Shown piece by piece: positions 7,810 through 14,931 of a stretch of DNA of 39,951 nt; within the stretch, counting starts at the first letter, position 1; each line of letters starts with the position of its first letter. The notes under the pieces are model-generated. The model searched no databases and had not been told where the DNA came from. It saw only the letters and a list, made by a program, of their open reading frames with translations. A program made the translations under genes and the position numbers. Origin of the DNA: Oxalobacteraceae bacterium. GTDB lineage: Bacteria > Pseudomonadota > Gammaproteobacteria > Burkholderiales > Burkholderiaceae_D. Location: assembly GCA_023259175.1 (NCBI GenBank), contig JAHFQV010000029.1:1-39951 (forward strand), written 5' to 3'.

Positions 7810-8387
7810 GCTTATCTGCTGCTTCAACTACATCACTTGTCCATGATCAGCGCGTTTTGAGCAAAGCGGCGCAGGTGCGCTTAATGATTTTTGACGTTGA
7901 TGGCATACTCACCGATGGCAGTTTGCATTTCAGCGCCGAGGGCGAAGCCCTAAAAACTTTTAATGTGCTTGACGGTCAGGGGATTAAATTTTTGCAAGCG
8001 GCAGGAATTGCCACAGCCATTATCAGCGCACGGCAATCCCCTATCGTTTTAAAGCGCGCTAGCGATTTAGCCATCAGCCATGTTTTGCAAGGGGTGCACG
8101 ATAAGAAGACCGCTTTTTTGCAGCTGCTTGATGTGCTCAAGCTCACACCAGAACAATGTGGTTTCATCGGCGATGATGTGATCGATCTACCGGTTTTATT
8201 ACGCGTGGGTTTCAGCGCGAGTGTGCCCAATGGACATCAGGAAGTGCGTTCACGCGTCGATTATGTAAGCCAAGCGCAGGGCGGAAAAGGCGCGGTGCGT
8301 GAAGTCTGCGATCTCATTTTGCGCGCGCAAAACCGCTACGAGCAAAGCCTCGCGCCCTTTTTAACGATGGATGCGGCAGTACGATGA
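7806..8387 (+). CDS. kdsC: 3-deoxy-D-manno-octulosonate 8-phosphate phosphatase
   Basis: The 193-residue HAD-superfamily phosphatase of the capless KdsC type releases Kdo from Kdo 8-phosphate. HAD motif I is FDVDGILTDG, with the nucleophile Asp at residue 30 and acid/base Asp at 32. Motif II is in TAIISAR. The Lys-bearing segment is RASDLAISHVLQGVHDK, and motif IV is GFIGDDVIDLPVL (Asp 123 and 124). The start overlaps the kdsD stop by 4 bp and its own stop overlaps lptC by 4 bp, so the three genes are translationally coupled. Confidence 0.97.
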   Translation: MSLSAASTTSLVHDQRVLSKAAQVRLMIFDVDGILTDGSLHFSAEGEALKTFNVLDGQGIKFLQAAGIATAIISARQSPIVLKRASDLAISHVLQGVHDKKTAFLQLLDVLKLTPEQCGFIGDDVIDLPVLLRVGFSASVPNGHQEVRSRVDYVSQAQGGKGAVREVCDLILRAQNRYEQSLAPFLTMDAAVR

Positions 8388-9034
8388 TGAGCGCAGATCG
8401 TATTCGTATCTGGTTCATGGTGAGCCTCTTAGGTATCCTGATGTTGGGTAGTTTTTGGTTGGTCGAAGTGATGCGCCGCGAGCATGACAGCCATTCCACG
8501 AACACCAAACAAAGGACCGAACCGGATTATTTTGTCGAGCATTTTAATTTTGTGCGCTTATCGCAATCGGGGCAAACCAATTATCGGATCACCGGTGACA
8601 AGTTGACCCATTACCCAGAGCAGGACGAATATGAAATCACGCAACCGCTGATCATTGGCGTAGATCAGGAAAAAACGCCCATGAGTCTTCGTGCTGAACG
8701 TGCTATCGTCAAACAAAAAAGACAGGGACAAGAAGCTAGTGAGGGCAATGGGCTCGAAGACGAAATTCATTTACTCGACAAGGTCGAAGTTAAACGAAGC
8801 AATCCCCAAAGCGGCATTACCAGCAAACTGAGCACGCAGGCGCTCACGCTTTACCCCAACAGCGAGCGTATGGAGACTGCTGAATCCATCACGATTCAAA
8901 CGCCAAGGAGTACGATTACGGCGCTGGGATTGGAAGCAGACAACGCTACGCAAACAATTAAGTTCTTACATCAGTTGCGTGTCACCGTAGACAATACGGT
9001 TCGGCCTTCCCTGAACAAATCAAATCACAACTGA
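8384..9034 (+). CDS. lptC: LPS export bitopic protein LptC
   Basis: The 216-residue protein has a short cytoplasmic tail, one membrane segment (about residues 10-27, FMVSLLGILMLGSFWLVEV) and a periplasmic beta-jellyroll domain. The opening pattern PDYFVEHFNFVRLSQSGQTNYRITGDKLTHYPEQDEYEI is typical of LptC. In this family LptC links the LptBFG transporter at the inner membrane to LptA and hands LPS across the periplasm. Two adjacent ATG codons (8384 and 8387) are possible starts; the first overlaps the kdsC stop. Position between kdsC and lptA is the standard order. Confidence 0.94.
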   Translation: MMSADRIRIWFMVSLLGILMLGSFWLVEVMRREHDSHSTNTKQRTEPDYFVEHFNFVRLSQSGQTNYRITGDKLTHYPEQDEYEITQPLIIGVDQEKTPMSLRAERAIVKQKRQGQEASEGNGLEDEIHLLDKVEVKRSNPQSGITSKLSTQALTLYPNSERMETAESITIQTPRSTITALGLEADNATQTIKFLHQLRVTVDNTVRPSLNKSNHN

Positions 9035-9057
9035 ATCACCAATTTAGGATAACCGTC

Positions 9058-9687
9058 ATGCGTTCTCGATTCATTACTCAATTCATTACTCGATTCATTC
9101 CTGACTCACTCATAATCAGCTGTTTGGCGAGCCTATTTGCACTTTCAAATTTAGCGCACGCAGAAAAAGCAGATAAATTTAAACCGACTATGGTTTCCGG
9201 TATCGGGGGAAGTGCGCAAGATATCGATTCCGGCGAAAGCAAAGTAATATTCGACAAAATTGAGCTTACTCGCGGTACGCTTTATATTCGCGCAGAAAAA
9301 GGGACGGATATTACCATCCAGCCGAATAAAGAATTTCCCGAAGGCGGCGGCAGCACCGTGTTTATTGGCACACCTAGCAATCCAGTCTTCTTCAAACAAA
9401 AGCGTGATGGTGGCGCCAATTTATGGATAGAGGGTAGCGCGCAGAAAGTCGAATATAACAAGGCTACGGAAGTGGTTGTATTTAGCGGCAAAGCGGTGAT
9501 CCGCTTCTTAGATCAAGGTAAAGAACCGCGCAAACTCGAGGGCGAGTATTTTTCCTATGATAGTCCAAAAGATTTTTTCAACATGGCCAACACGAGTTCA
9601 GGAAAAAGTATACAAGATGGCGGTCGTGTCACGATTACCTTGGATGCGGTCAAACCGAAAAACGAAAACAAAGCAGTTAAGCCATAA
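9058..9687 (+). CDS. lptA: LPS export periplasmic bridge protein LptA
   Basis: The 209-residue precursor has a signal peptide probably cleaved after Ala 35 (NLAHA|EKADK). The mature part is an OstA/LptA beta-jellyroll with the typical repeating pattern (GTLYIRAEKGTDITIQPN, GSAQKVEYNKATEVVVFSGKAVIRFLDQGK, EGEYFSYD). LptA oligomers form the periplasmic slide between LptC and the LptDE outer-membrane complex. The signal peptide is unusual: residues 6-17 consist of a four-residue unit repeated three times (FITQ FITR FIPD), encoded by 12-bp tandem repeats. A weak AGGAT lies upstream of the ATG at 9058. Confidence 0.95.
   Translation: MRSRFITQFITRFIPDSLIISCLASLFALSNLAHAEKADKFKPTMVSGIGGSAQDIDSGESKVIFDKIELTRGTLYIRAEKGTDITIQPNKEFPEGGGSTVFIGTPSNPVFFKQKRDGGANLWIEGSAQKVEYNKATEVVVFSGKAVIRFLDQGKEPRKLEGEYFSYDSPKDFFNMANTSSGKSIQDGGRVTITLDAVKPKNENKAVKP
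9069..9104 (+). repeat. Three 12-bp tandem repeats in the lptA signal-peptide region
   Basis: Units ATTCATTACTCA, ATTCATTACTCG and ATTCATTCCTGA follow each other in frame. Gain or loss of a unit would change the signal peptide by four residues without a frameshift. Confidence 0.8.
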
Positions 9688-9719
9688 TTTCACCCCCAGA
9701 CCCACACCCCCACTCCATT

Positions 9720-10463
9720 ATGACGAGCACTTTAGAAATTCAAGGTCTACAAAAACGTTATGGCATGCGCCAAGTGGTGCGCAATGTGTCGCTGCAGGTA
9801 CGCAGTGGCGAAGTCGTTGGTTTGCTCGGCCCCAATGGGGCAGGCAAAACCACCTCCTTTTATATGATCGTCGGTTTAGTGCCATCTGATGCAGGGAAAA
9901 TTGAAATCGATGGAGTGAATATTTCCCATTTGCCGATACACAAAAGAGCTAGGCTAGGCCTATCGTATCTACCGCAAGAAGCTTCGGTGTTTCGAAAATT
10001 AACGGTGGAAGAAAACGTGCGCGCGGTTTTGGAGTTACAGCTTGATGCCCATGGTCAAGCCTTAACAAAAAAGGAAATCGACACGCGCTTAGATAATTTA
10101 CTCGAAGACCTGCAAGTGCAGGATTTACGGGATAGTCCTGCCCGCGCCCTATCCGGTGGTGAGCGCCGCCGCGTTGAGATCGCACGCGCCTTGGCGACTA
10201 ACCCGCGCTTTGTTTTGCTCGATGAACCGTTTGCCGGTGTGGACCCGATTGCGGTGATTGAAATTCAGAGGATCGTGCGGTTTTTAAAAGAGCGTGATAT
10301 TGGAGTGCTCATCACCGACCATAATGTGCGCGAAACTTTAGGTATTTGTGATCATGCGACCATCATCAACCAAGGCGAAGTCTTAGCCTCTGGTCGTCCC
10401 GAAGAAATCGTCACCAATGAAACGGTACGCCGCGTCTATTTGGGCGAACATTTCCGCATGTAA
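9720..10463 (+). CDS. lptB: LPS export ABC transporter ATPase LptB
   Basis: The 247-residue cytoplasmic ATPase drives LPS extraction with LptF and LptG (not in this window). It has Walker A GPNGAGKTT (residues 37-45), the Q-loop region LPQEAS, the signature LSGGERRRVEIARAL, Walker B FVLLDEP followed by FAGVDP, and the switch His in ITDHNVRET. Length and ending (RRVYLGEHFRM) match LptB closely. The 32-nt gap after lptA is C-rich (CACCCCC, CACCCCCAC) and has no Shine-Dalgarno for the ATG. It is followed 21 nt later by rpoN, the usual neighbour. Confidence 0.98.
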   Translation: MTSTLEIQGLQKRYGMRQVVRNVSLQVRSGEVVGLLGPNGAGKTTSFYMIVGLVPSDAGKIEIDGVNISHLPIHKRARLGLSYLPQEASVFRKLTVEENVRAVLELQLDAHGQALTKKEIDTRLDNLLEDLQVQDLRDSPARALSGGERRRVEIARALATNPRFVLLDEPFAGVDPIAVIEIQRIVRFLKERDIGVLITDHNVRETLGICDHATIINQGEVLASGRPEEIVTNETVRRVYLGEHFRM

Positions 10464-10484
10464 GTACAAAGGCGCTGAGACCCA

Positions 10485-11975
10485 ATGAAGCAAAGCTTAC
10501 AGCTTAGAACCTCGCAACATTTAGCGCTGACACCGCAGCTACAACAATCCATACGGCTATTGCAGTTATCGACGCTAGAATTACATCAAGAACTTGAAAC
10601 CCTACTGATCGATAACCCTATGTTGGAACGGGTCGATGATCCATTAGATAGCGCAGTACGCCTATTAGCCGACGGCGCGATCAACACCACTGTCAGCACA
10701 CAAGAAACTGAGTTTGCTCCTGCAGAAAATAGAAATAAAGAGAGCGATTCCAACGAAGCGGTGAACAATCAGGAATCGGCGCAAGAGGCCGATACCAGCC
10801 CCACGTTGGACGATAATTGGAGTTTCGACGATGCGCCGATGGGAGCGAAACGCGAATCCGATGAGGAGGACGGACGGCCCCAATTAGAAGCGGCGCAAAT
10901 CTCATTGCGCGAGCACCTACAAGCGCAAATGCGCGTGACCGTGCGCGAAATTCGCGACCGCGCGCTGGTCGAGCTGATCATCGATGCTATTGATGAAAAT
11001 GGCTATTTGTGTGAGAGCTTAGAGCAAATCCACGAAAGCTTACCGATTGATCTTTGTGTCGAGCCGGAAGAACTACAATTTGCCCTCAACTTGGTACAAA
11101 GCTTTGAGCCCTATGGTGTAGGTGCACGCAATATCGCGGAATGCTTGAGCCTACAAATCCAACGTTTACCGAAGATCGCCTTCGTCACCCGACGAATGGC
11201 ACTGCGTATTGTGCAGGAACATTTGAGCCTGTTTGCACAACGTGATTTCACCAAACTACGCAAGTGCCTTGAGTGCGACGATGAAGACTTAAGGGAAGCG
11301 CAAGTCGTCATCCGGCTATGCAATCCCAAACCGGGCTTAGCATTTGCCCCAGCCCGTTCCGACTACGTGGTGCCTGATGTCGTGGTAAAAAAAATAGGGG
11401 ATGAGTGGCAAGTGATGCTCAACCAGGACGTGATGCCACGCTTGCGTGTCAATCAACTTTACGCCAGCCTGATACGCCAACAAAAAGGTGACGGGCAACT
11501 AGGCTCACAGATGCAAGAAGCACGTTGGCTGATCAAAAACATGCGGCAACGCTTTGATACCATCTTGCGTGTTTCACAAGCAATAGTCGAAAGACAATAC
11601 AATTTTTTTAGCCACGGCGCAGTTGCCATGCGCCCTCTTGTTTTGCGCGAAATAGCTGATACACTGGGACTACACGAGAGCACAATCTCTCGGGTAACAA
11701 CCCAAAAATTTATGCTCACCCCGCACGGTATGTTCGAGTTGAAATATTTTTTTGGTAGCCATGTAGCGACGGAAACGGGCGGTGAAGCCTCTTCCACCGC
11801 GATCAGGGCGTTGATCAAACAACTCATAGGAGAAGAAGACTCGAAAAAACCCCTCTCGGATAGCAAAATCGCCGACATTCTGGGAGAACAGGGCATGGTC
11901 ATTGCTAGACGCACCGTTGCAAAATATCGCGAGGCGCTCAAGATTCCCCCCGTTAGTCTGCGAAAATCTTTTTAA
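10485..11975 (+). CDS. rpoN: RNA polymerase sigma-54 factor
   Basis: The 496-residue protein has the three regions of sigma-54. The N-terminal activator-interacting region is Gln/Leu-rich (MKQSLQLRTSQHLALTPQLQQSIRLLQLSTLELHQELE). An acidic linker follows at about residues 55-135 (many Glu, Asp, Asn and Ser). The core-binding region follows (EPYGVGARNIAECL), then the DNA-binding region with a helix-turn-helix (LGLHESTISRVTTQKFM) and the RpoN box ARRTVAKYRE near residue 480. It directs transcription from -24/-12 promoters with enhancer-binding ATPases. Its place after lptB and before hpf is conserved in Proteobacteria. Confidence 0.98.
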   Translation: MKQSLQLRTSQHLALTPQLQQSIRLLQLSTLELHQELETLLIDNPMLERVDDPLDSAVRLLADGAINTTVSTQETEFAPAENRNKESDSNEAVNNQESAQEADTSPTLDDNWSFDDAPMGAKRESDEEDGRPQLEAAQISLREHLQAQMRVTVREIRDRALVELIIDAIDENGYLCESLEQIHESLPIDLCVEPEELQFALNLVQSFEPYGVGARNIAECLSLQIQRLPKIAFVTRRMALRIVQEHLSLFAQRDFTKLRKCLECDDEDLREAQVVIRLCNPKPGLAFAPARSDYVVPDVVVKKIGDEWQVMLNQDVMPRLRVNQLYASLIRQQKGDGQLGSQMQEARWLIKNMRQRFDTILRVSQAIVERQYNFFSHGAVAMRPLVLREIADTLGLHESTISRVTTQKFMLTPHGMFELKYFFGSHVATETGGEASSTAIRALIKQLIGEEDSKKPLSDSKIADILGEQGMVIARRTVAKYREALKIPPVSLRKSF

Positions 11976-12009
11976 ACCGGTTCTTGATTAATTACTTTTG
12001 AGTGTTATA

Positions 12010-12052
12010 TGTGATTTAGCTCAAGCAAAAACATCTTGTAAGAGCGTATCGT
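12010..12052 (+). promoter_or_regulatory. Possible FNR/CRP-type site and promoter before hpf
   Basis: GTGATTTAGCTCAA (12011-12024) fits the FNR pattern TTGAT-N4-ATCAA with two mismatches; read as CRP it is TGTGA-N6-TCAAG. About 30 nt downstream is TATCGT (12047-12052), a fair -10. If transcription starts at about 12059 the site is centred near -41.5, the standard class II activator position. No good -35 is present, as expected for such a promoter. Confidence 0.45.
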
Positions 12053-12103
12053 GTAGCTTCATTTAAGAGTAAAACAAAAGCAACATCACCATAGGAGCGC
12101 AGT

Positions 12104-12448
12104 ATGAATCTCACCATCAGTGGACATCACGTCGAAGTAACTCCTGCCATTCGTGACTATGTGCAAAGCAAATTAGAACGCGTGCGGCGACACTTCGATC
12201 AAGTCATTGATATCGCCGTCATCCTGACGGTTGATAAGCTCCGGGAAAAGGACAAACGACACAAGGTCGACATCAATCTTCATCTCAGTGGAAAGGACAT
12301 CCATGTCGAAAGCCTCGCCCACGACCTCTATGCAGCCATCGACACGCTCATGGATAAACTGGACCGTCAAGTGATCAAACATAAAGGCAAAATTCAAGAT
12401 CATCAACACGATGCGATCAAACATATTCCTGATCCAGCATCGGCGTAA
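12104..12448 (+). CDS. hpf: Ribosome hibernation promoting factor (short/HPF type)
   Basis: The 114-residue protein has the family start MNLTISGHHVEVTPAIRDYVQSKLERVRRHFD and the beta-strand pattern DINLHLSGKDIHVE with DLYAAIDTLMDKLDRQVIKHKGK. It matches the single-domain HPF/RaiA family, which binds the 30S decoding region and stabilises inactive ribosome dimers in resting cells. A good Shine-Dalgarno (AGGAG) lies 7 nt before the ATG. It has its own 128-nt upstream region with a possible FNR-type promoter and ends at a strong terminator. The usual downstream ptsN and hprK are absent here. Confidence 0.96.
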   Translation: MNLTISGHHVEVTPAIRDYVQSKLERVRRHFDQVIDIAVILTVDKLREKDKRHKVDINLHLSGKDIHVESLAHDLYAAIDTLMDKLDRQVIKHKGKIQDHQHDAIKHIPDPASA

Positions 12449-12475
12449 ATTCTTTTTCCATTAGCAAGACACACG

Positions 12476-12502
12476 GGGCGACGAGGATCGCCCTTTTTGT
12501 TT
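12476..12502 (+). terminator. Rho-independent terminator after hpf
   Basis: The 6-bp stem GGGCGA (12476-12481) with TCGCCC (12488-12493) has a 6-nt loop and is followed by TTTTTGTTTT. It ends the kdsD-to-hpf gene run. Confidence 0.88.
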
Positions 12503-12524
12503 TCTTGAACCGAGATTTTCTAGG

Positions 12525-12530
12525 TAAAAT
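12525..12530 (+). promoter_or_regulatory. Possible -10 for the hydrolase gene
   Basis: TAAAAT lies 30 nt before the ATG at 12561, just after the hpf terminator. The only -35 candidate at 17-nt spacing is TTCTTG (12502-12507), a poor match. Confidence 0.35.
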
Positions 12531-12560
12531 GCCGCCTATCGTCATTTTGAGGTGTACATC

Positions 12561-13652
12561 ATGAGTCCATTTGTTTTAACTGCCATCGAAAATCAAGTCG
12601 GCATTATTAGTTTAGATCGCCCGAAAGCCTTAAATTCACTCTCGCTGACGATGGTACGCAGTCTAACTGCGACTTTACGTTCATGGCGTGAGAATGACGA
12701 TGTTAAAGCCGTGTTTATTCATAGCACCAGCGAAAAAGCCTTCTGCGCTGGTGGCGATATTCGATTTTTTTATGATGCAGGCACCCAAACACCGATGGGC
12801 GATAGTGCCTTGCTTGAAGATTTTTTTACTGAGGAATACGCACTCAATCACCTCATCCATTTTTATCCAAAACCGTATATTGCCTTACTCAATGGTGTCA
12901 TCATGGGCGGCGGTATGGGTATCGCACAATCGGGACCGGCGAGTCGACTTCGTATCGTCACTGAGCGCACCAAAATGGCGATGCCCGAAGTGAATATCGG
13001 CCTATTTCCCGATGTGGGCGGGGGTTATTTTCTCAATCAAACACCGGGAGAAACAGGGGCTTATTTGGGTTTAACTGGCGACATTATTAGCGCGGCCGAT
13101 GCGATTTTTGCCGATCTCGCGGACATCTACATTCCCACCCGCGCCTCAGCCGATTTGATGTCCCTAGTTCACCAAACTACAAGCTCAGATTTACCGACGG
13201 AGATTCGTGCATTTGCGCAGGCGTTTGTCCATGAGATTTCAGTTTCAGAGTGCTCCCTAGCGCAAAACCAAACGGCGATAGCCCATCACTTTGGACATCA
13301 TGATTTAGCCAGCATCGTCGATTCGCTTCAACAGGATGAGCGTACATTCGCGCAACAAACTTTGGCAAGCATGCGCAAACGTTCACCGCTACTCATGGCA
13401 GTCACTTTACAGCAATTACGTCTATGTAAAACGAAGTCGGTCGCGGACTGTTTGCGCATCGAACGCACCATGGTTCGTCATTGTTTCAAGCATGGTGAAG
13501 TACTTGAAGGCGTGCGTGCCTTGGTCGTCGATAAAGACAATACGCCTGCTTGGAATCCAGCCAATATTGAAGAGGTATCGCCCGAAATGGTGGCGCAATT
13601 TTTTGCTGAAGTATGGCCTGACTATGCCCATCCTTTGGCACAGCTTGGCTAA
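12561..13652 (+). CDS. 3-hydroxyisobutyryl-CoA hydrolase-like crotonase-fold enzyme
   Basis: The 363-residue crotonase-superfamily protein has the oxyanion-hole segments AFCAGGDIRFFYDAG and GVIMGGGMGIAQSG, and the hydrolase-type segment MPEVNIGLFPDVGGGYFLNQTPGETGAYLGLTG. A C-terminal extension of about 120 residues beyond ordinary enoyl-CoA hydratases fits 3-hydroxyisobutyryl-CoA hydrolase of valine breakdown. Family members can be annotated simply as enoyl-CoA hydratase, so the substrate is inferred. The ATG at 12561 has GAGG 8 nt upstream and is preferred to the in-frame GTG at 12552, which is part of that Shine-Dalgarno. No other valine pathway gene is nearby. It converges with dgt 54 bp away. 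Confidence 0.85.
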   Translation: MSPFVLTAIENQVGIISLDRPKALNSLSLTMVRSLTATLRSWRENDDVKAVFIHSTSEKAFCAGGDIRFFYDAGTQTPMGDSALLEDFFTEEYALNHLIHFYPKPYIALLNGVIMGGGMGIAQSGPASRLRIVTERTKMAMPEVNIGLFPDVGGGYFLNQTPGETGAYLGLTGDIISAADAIFADLADIYIPTRASADLMSLVHQTTSSDLPTEIRAFAQAFVHEISVSECSLAQNQTAIAHHFGHHDLASIVDSLQQDERTFAQQTLASMRKRSPLLMAVTLQQLRLCKTKSVADCLRIERTMVRHCFKHGEVLEGVRALVVDKDNTPAWNPANIEEVSPEMVAQFFAEVWPDYAHPLAQLG

Positions 13653-13687
13653 TTTTTGGACTCAACATTTTCGCTTTGTTCGCTTTT

Positions 13688-13721
13688 GATCAAACCGATT
13701 CTTCGATCAAACTAATTCTTC
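13688..13721. repeat. Near-perfect 17-bp tandem repeat at the dgt 3' end
   Basis: GATCAAACCGATTCTTC is followed directly by GATCAAACTAATTCTTC (two mismatches). The second copy includes the dgt stop codon and its last codons; the first is downstream of the gene. It looks like a small local duplication. Confidence 0.7.
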
Positions 13722-14858
13722 AATCAAAAATAGACGCCGATATTCACGCATGGCATAACGATCGGTCATACCTGCGATGTAGTCGGCGATTCGTCTAGCT
13801 TGCCGCTGAATGTCCTCAGCTGTAACAAAAGGAATTACCCGATAATCCGGCGGAAGTATCGAGGGGTCTTCCATCATGATATTGAACAATTCCCTGACCG
13901 TCTGTTTCGCTTTATTGCTCATGCGATTGACTAGGTAATGGCGATACAAATGCTCGTGCAAAAATTGTTTTAAAGTGCGCGCTTCTTGTGCCATCGCATC
14001 GGAAAACGCAATCATGGGCGGCCCATTTCTCACGTCGGAAATGTTTTGGGGCCGACTCGCGGCGATACGAAGATTGGAATTTTCAATTAAATCCGTAATC
14101 AACATATTGACCATGCGGCGTATGGTTTCTGACACGGCGCGTTTTGCCGACACGCCTGGATAACTCGCCTCAACCTCATGTCGAAAACGCGCATAACAAG
14201 GCACCTCCATCAGCAAGGTTTCGGTCAACAAACCCGACCGCAAACCATCATCGATGTCGTGATTATTGTAGGCAATTTCATCGGCCAAATTGCACAATTG
14301 CGCCTCTAGGCTAGCTTGTTTTTTGTCGATAAAGCGCTGTCCCAATTCGCCCAATTGTCGCGCATTGTTTTGCGAGCAGTGTTTGAGTATGCCTTCACGC
14401 GTTTCAAACGTGAGATTAAGACCCTCAAAACTGGCGTAGCGCTCTTCCAATTGATCAACGACTCGCAGGCTTTGTAGATTATGTTCAAAGCCACCATAGT
14501 CGCGCATACAAGCATTCAGGGCATCTTGCCCCGCATGACCGAAGGGGGTGTGACCTAAATCATGAGCGAGTGAAATCGCCTCGACTAAATCCTCATTTAA
14601 ACGCAGATTTCTAGCGATCGAACGCGCGATTTGCGCCACTTCTATGCTGTGCGTTAAACGGGTACGAAACAAATCGCCTTCATGATTAACGAAAACTTGG
14701 GTTTTATATTCCAGGCGACGAAATGCCGTGCAATGAATGATACGATCACGGTCACGTTGAAATTCGGAACGAGCAGTGGGCGCAGCCTCAGAAAATCGTC
14801 GGCCTTTCGAGTGTTCGGTGTGTGCGGCATACGCTGCTAGATGCGACTGACTATGCAT
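13707..14858 (-). CDS. dgt: Deoxyguanosinetriphosphate triphosphohydrolase-like protein
   Basis: The 383-residue HD-domain protein cleaves dNTPs to deoxynucleoside and triphosphate in related enzymes. The metal-binding H...HD...D motif is visible as [36 protein letters not shown] and [16 protein letters not shown]. The basic start ([27 protein letters not shown]) is the conserved family opening. This is the shorter dgt-like subfamily usual in Betaproteobacteria, where it lies downstream of aroB as here. A 73-bp gap separates it from the aroKB gene, with no minus-strand terminator, so it may belong to the same long transcript. Confidence 0.94.
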   Translation of the reverse strand: MHSQSHLAAYAAHTEHSKGRRFSEAAPTARSEFQRDRDRIIHCTAFRRLEYKTQVFVNHEGDLFRTRLTHSIEVAQIARSIARNLRLNEDLVEAISLAHDLGHTPFGHAGQDALNACMRDYGGFEHNLQSLRVVDQLEERYASFEGLNLTFETREGILKHCSQNNARQLGELGQRFIDKKQASLEAQLCNLADEIAYNNHDIDDGLRSGLLTETLLMEVPCYARFRHEVEASYPGVSAKRAVSETIRRMVNMLITDLIENSNLRIAASRPQNISDVRNGPPMIAFSDAMAQEARTLKQFLHEHLYRHYLVNRMSNKAKQTVRELFNIMMEDPSILPPDYRVIPFVTAEDIQRQARRIADYIAGMTDRYAMREYRRLFLIEELV

Positions 14859-14931
14859 AATGTCCTTTCGCCTTAACTCGTTGTAGAACCCCTACAATTT
14901 TTACGTCGCTACCGATGCTCTCGTGTGATGC

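Noticed and set aside
14881-14902. Plus-strand hairpin TTGTAG/CTACAA followed by TTTTT between dgt and aroKB
   Set aside because: It points the wrong way for both minus-strand genes, the stem is only 6 bp and AT-rich, and no plus-strand transcript is expected there.
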